NCBI GenBank assembly: GCA_018606725.1
Contig: JAGYID010000002.1
Location: 1 to 62,086 of the forward strand
DNA: 62,086 nt
Origin: Acidobacteriota bacterium
Lineage (GTDB): Bacteria > Acidobacteriota > Polarisedimenticolia > Gp22-AA2
Reading direction: 5' to 3'
Shown here: positions 61,003 through 62,086 of the stretch, piece by piece
How positions within the stretch are numbered: position 1 is the stretch's first letter
Layout of the letters: every line of letters starts with the position of its first letter
The notes under the pieces: generated by a model
The model's input: only the letters and a program-made list of their open reading frames with translations
Databases searched by the model: none
What the model was told of the DNA's origin: nothing
Position numbers and translations under genes: made by a program

Positions 61003-62086
61003 GTGAGCGATCGCAACGGGTACCTGGGTATTTCGATGACAGCCGCCGCGCCCACCGCCGCCACGCCGGCAATCGATCGGCGGTGGAATCGCGCTGCCAT
61101 TCTGCCGCTGCTGGCGCTGGTCCTGCTCGTCGCCCCGGCGGCCCGCGCCGACTCGCTCTATCCCGGGCCGCTCTCCGGGCGGGCGGCCGGCCCGTTCGCC
61201 GCCGGCGACCTGAACGGCGACGGGCGGGCCGATCTCGCGGTCGTCTCCGAGGCGCAGGGCGAGGTGGCGGTGCTGATCGGCCGCGGCGACGGGTCGTTCG
61301 AGGCGACCACGTCGTACACCGTCGGGAGCGGTCCGGACGCGGTGGCGATCGGCGACTTCAACGGCAACGGCATCGCCGACCTGGCGGTTGCCAACCGGGA
61401 CAATGATACCGTCACCATCCTGCTCGGCAACGGCAACGGCACGTTCACCATCTGGGTCAACGCGGCGGTCGGTGATGCGCCGTCGGCGATCGCGGTCGCC
61501 GATTTCAACGGTGACGGGCGCGCCGACCTGGCGGTCGCCAACCGGGGCGCCGTGGCCGATACGCTGCCCGACGATCTGTCGGTCCTGCTCGGGCGCGGCG
61601 ACGGGACGTTCCAGGCGCCGACCAGGGTGCTGGCCGCCTTCGGTCCGGCGGCGATCGTCAGCGCCGACTTCAATGGTGACGGCCGGGCCGACCTGGCGGT
61701 CGCCAACGGCCAGAACGTCACGCCGCGCGGCACCGGCACGCTGTCGATTCTGCTCGGACAGGGGAACGGGACGTTTCAGAGCTCCGCCGAGCCGGAGGCG
61801 GGCTCGGCCCCGGTGGCGCTGGTGGCGGCCGACTTCGATCTCGACGGGCGCATCGATCTCGCCGTCGCCAACAGCGGCGACAATGGCACCGGCCCGCTGC
61901 ACAGCGCCTCGCTGCTGCTCGGAGACGGCGCCGGCGGCTTCGCGCCGCAGGCGTATTTGCCGACCGACATCGCCCCCAACGATCTGACGGCGGGCGACCT
62001 CGACGGCGACGGCCGCCCCGACCTCCTGGTCGTCGACGACCGGGCCGCCGACGCGGTCGTCCTGCGCGGGCTGCCGGGCGGGGCCT
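61003..62086 (+). CDS. Secreted FG-GAP/VCBS repeat protein, 3' end outside window
   Basis: At least 361 residues, open to the window edge. A long N region precedes a hydrophobic signal (ILPLLALVLLVAPAARA, cleavage before DSLYPG). At least six FG-GAP/VCBS repeats follow, each with a calcium loop such as DLNGDGRADLAV, DFNGNGIADLAV and DFNGDGRADLAV and a GRGDGSF-type strand. GTG start chosen because GGAGG lies just upstream; ATG at 60958, 60961 or 61036 are alternatives in the same frame. Expected to fold as a seven-bladed integrin-like propeller; binding partner unknown. Confidence 0.85.
   Translation, partial: MSDRNGYLGISMTAAAPTAATPAIDRRWNRAAILPLLALVLLVAPAARADSLYPGPLSGRAAGPFAAGDLNGDGRADLAVVSEAQGEVAVLIGRGDGSFEATTSYTVGSGPDAVAIGDFNGNGIADLAVANRDNDTVTILLGNGNGTFTIWVNAAVGDAPSAIAVADFNGDGRADLAVANRGAVADTLPDDLSVLLGRGDGTFQAPTRVLAAFGPAAIVSADFNGDGRADLAVANGQNVTPRGTGTLSILLGQGNGTFQSSAEPEAGSAPVALVAADFDLDGRIDLAVANSGDNGTGPLHSASLLLGDGAGGFAPQAYLPTDIAPNDLTAGDLDGDGRPDLLVVDDRAADAVVLRGLPGGA

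Overview
This 62-kb window is a high-GC (about two thirds G+C by eye), gene-dense bacterial chromosome segment. There is no rRNA, no tRNA that I can recognise, and no phage or IS gene. The gene content fits an Acidobacteriota-like or similar Gram-negative lineage of environmental origin: a SufBCDSU-SufT operon, a fused HemD-HemE, secreted proteins rich in choice-of-anchor, thrombospondin-3 and FG-GAP repeats, and promoters lying directly on start codons. The phylum is an inference, not something the sequence proves.

Layout. 1-4556: metabolic genes, mostly on the minus strand (class I amidotransferase tail, aldo/keto reductase, DUF523/DUF1722 protein, small cytochrome c, PLP dehydratase, alpha/beta hydrolase). 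4656-5941: a lower-GC two-gene island with a Dam-type adenine methylase and a PD-(D/E)XK nuclease, a likely acquired restriction-modification pair. 5983-8163: flavin reductase, then a PhoU-like/PiT phosphate transport pair. 8206-15553: a long minus-strand run reading hemD-hemE fusion, hemH, hemY, DUF4198, rpiB, zwf. 15838-22202: an Rrf2 regulator followed by sufB-C-D-S-U-T, the Fe-S cluster assembly operon, with a Fur-like palindrome in front. 22253-26361: Rieske oxygenase, aminotransferase, secreted trypsin-like protease. 26641-28935: a bufferin-type RiPP operon (Cys-rich precursor, DUF692/MNIO enzyme, DUF2063 partner) with a strong hairpin after the precursor gene. 28949-41230: S9 peptidase, a tiny secreted Cys-rich protein, molybdopterin oxidoreductase, di-heme peroxidase, NTF2-like protein, class III aminotransferase, MFS transporter, a diverged PurD-like ATP-grasp protein, and an AmpG-like transporter. 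41390-62086 (edge): three large secreted proteins, headed by a 5401-residue subtilisin-fold protein.

The most unusual object is the 16.2-kb gene at 41390-57595. After an S8 protease domain and an FN3 domain it carries nine consecutive units. In each unit the same Ig-like host domain is interrupted at the same place by a guest domain (five beta-propellers and four different other folds), and in the first eight it is followed by an ASH/choice-of-anchor-D domain. Units 5-8 are strikingly similar at DNA level. The giant gene and the gene at 61003 have nearly the same promoter (TTGAYC, 16-bp spacer, TATATT), and the giant protein and its immediate neighbour share a thrombospondin-3 plus trailing-domain module, so the three genes look like one extracellular system.

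The window also holds two long perfect inverted repeats in intergenic DNA (15605-15731 and 38120-38279) of unknown nature, and several start codons that sit 6-11 nt after a -10 element, suggesting leaderless mRNAs.
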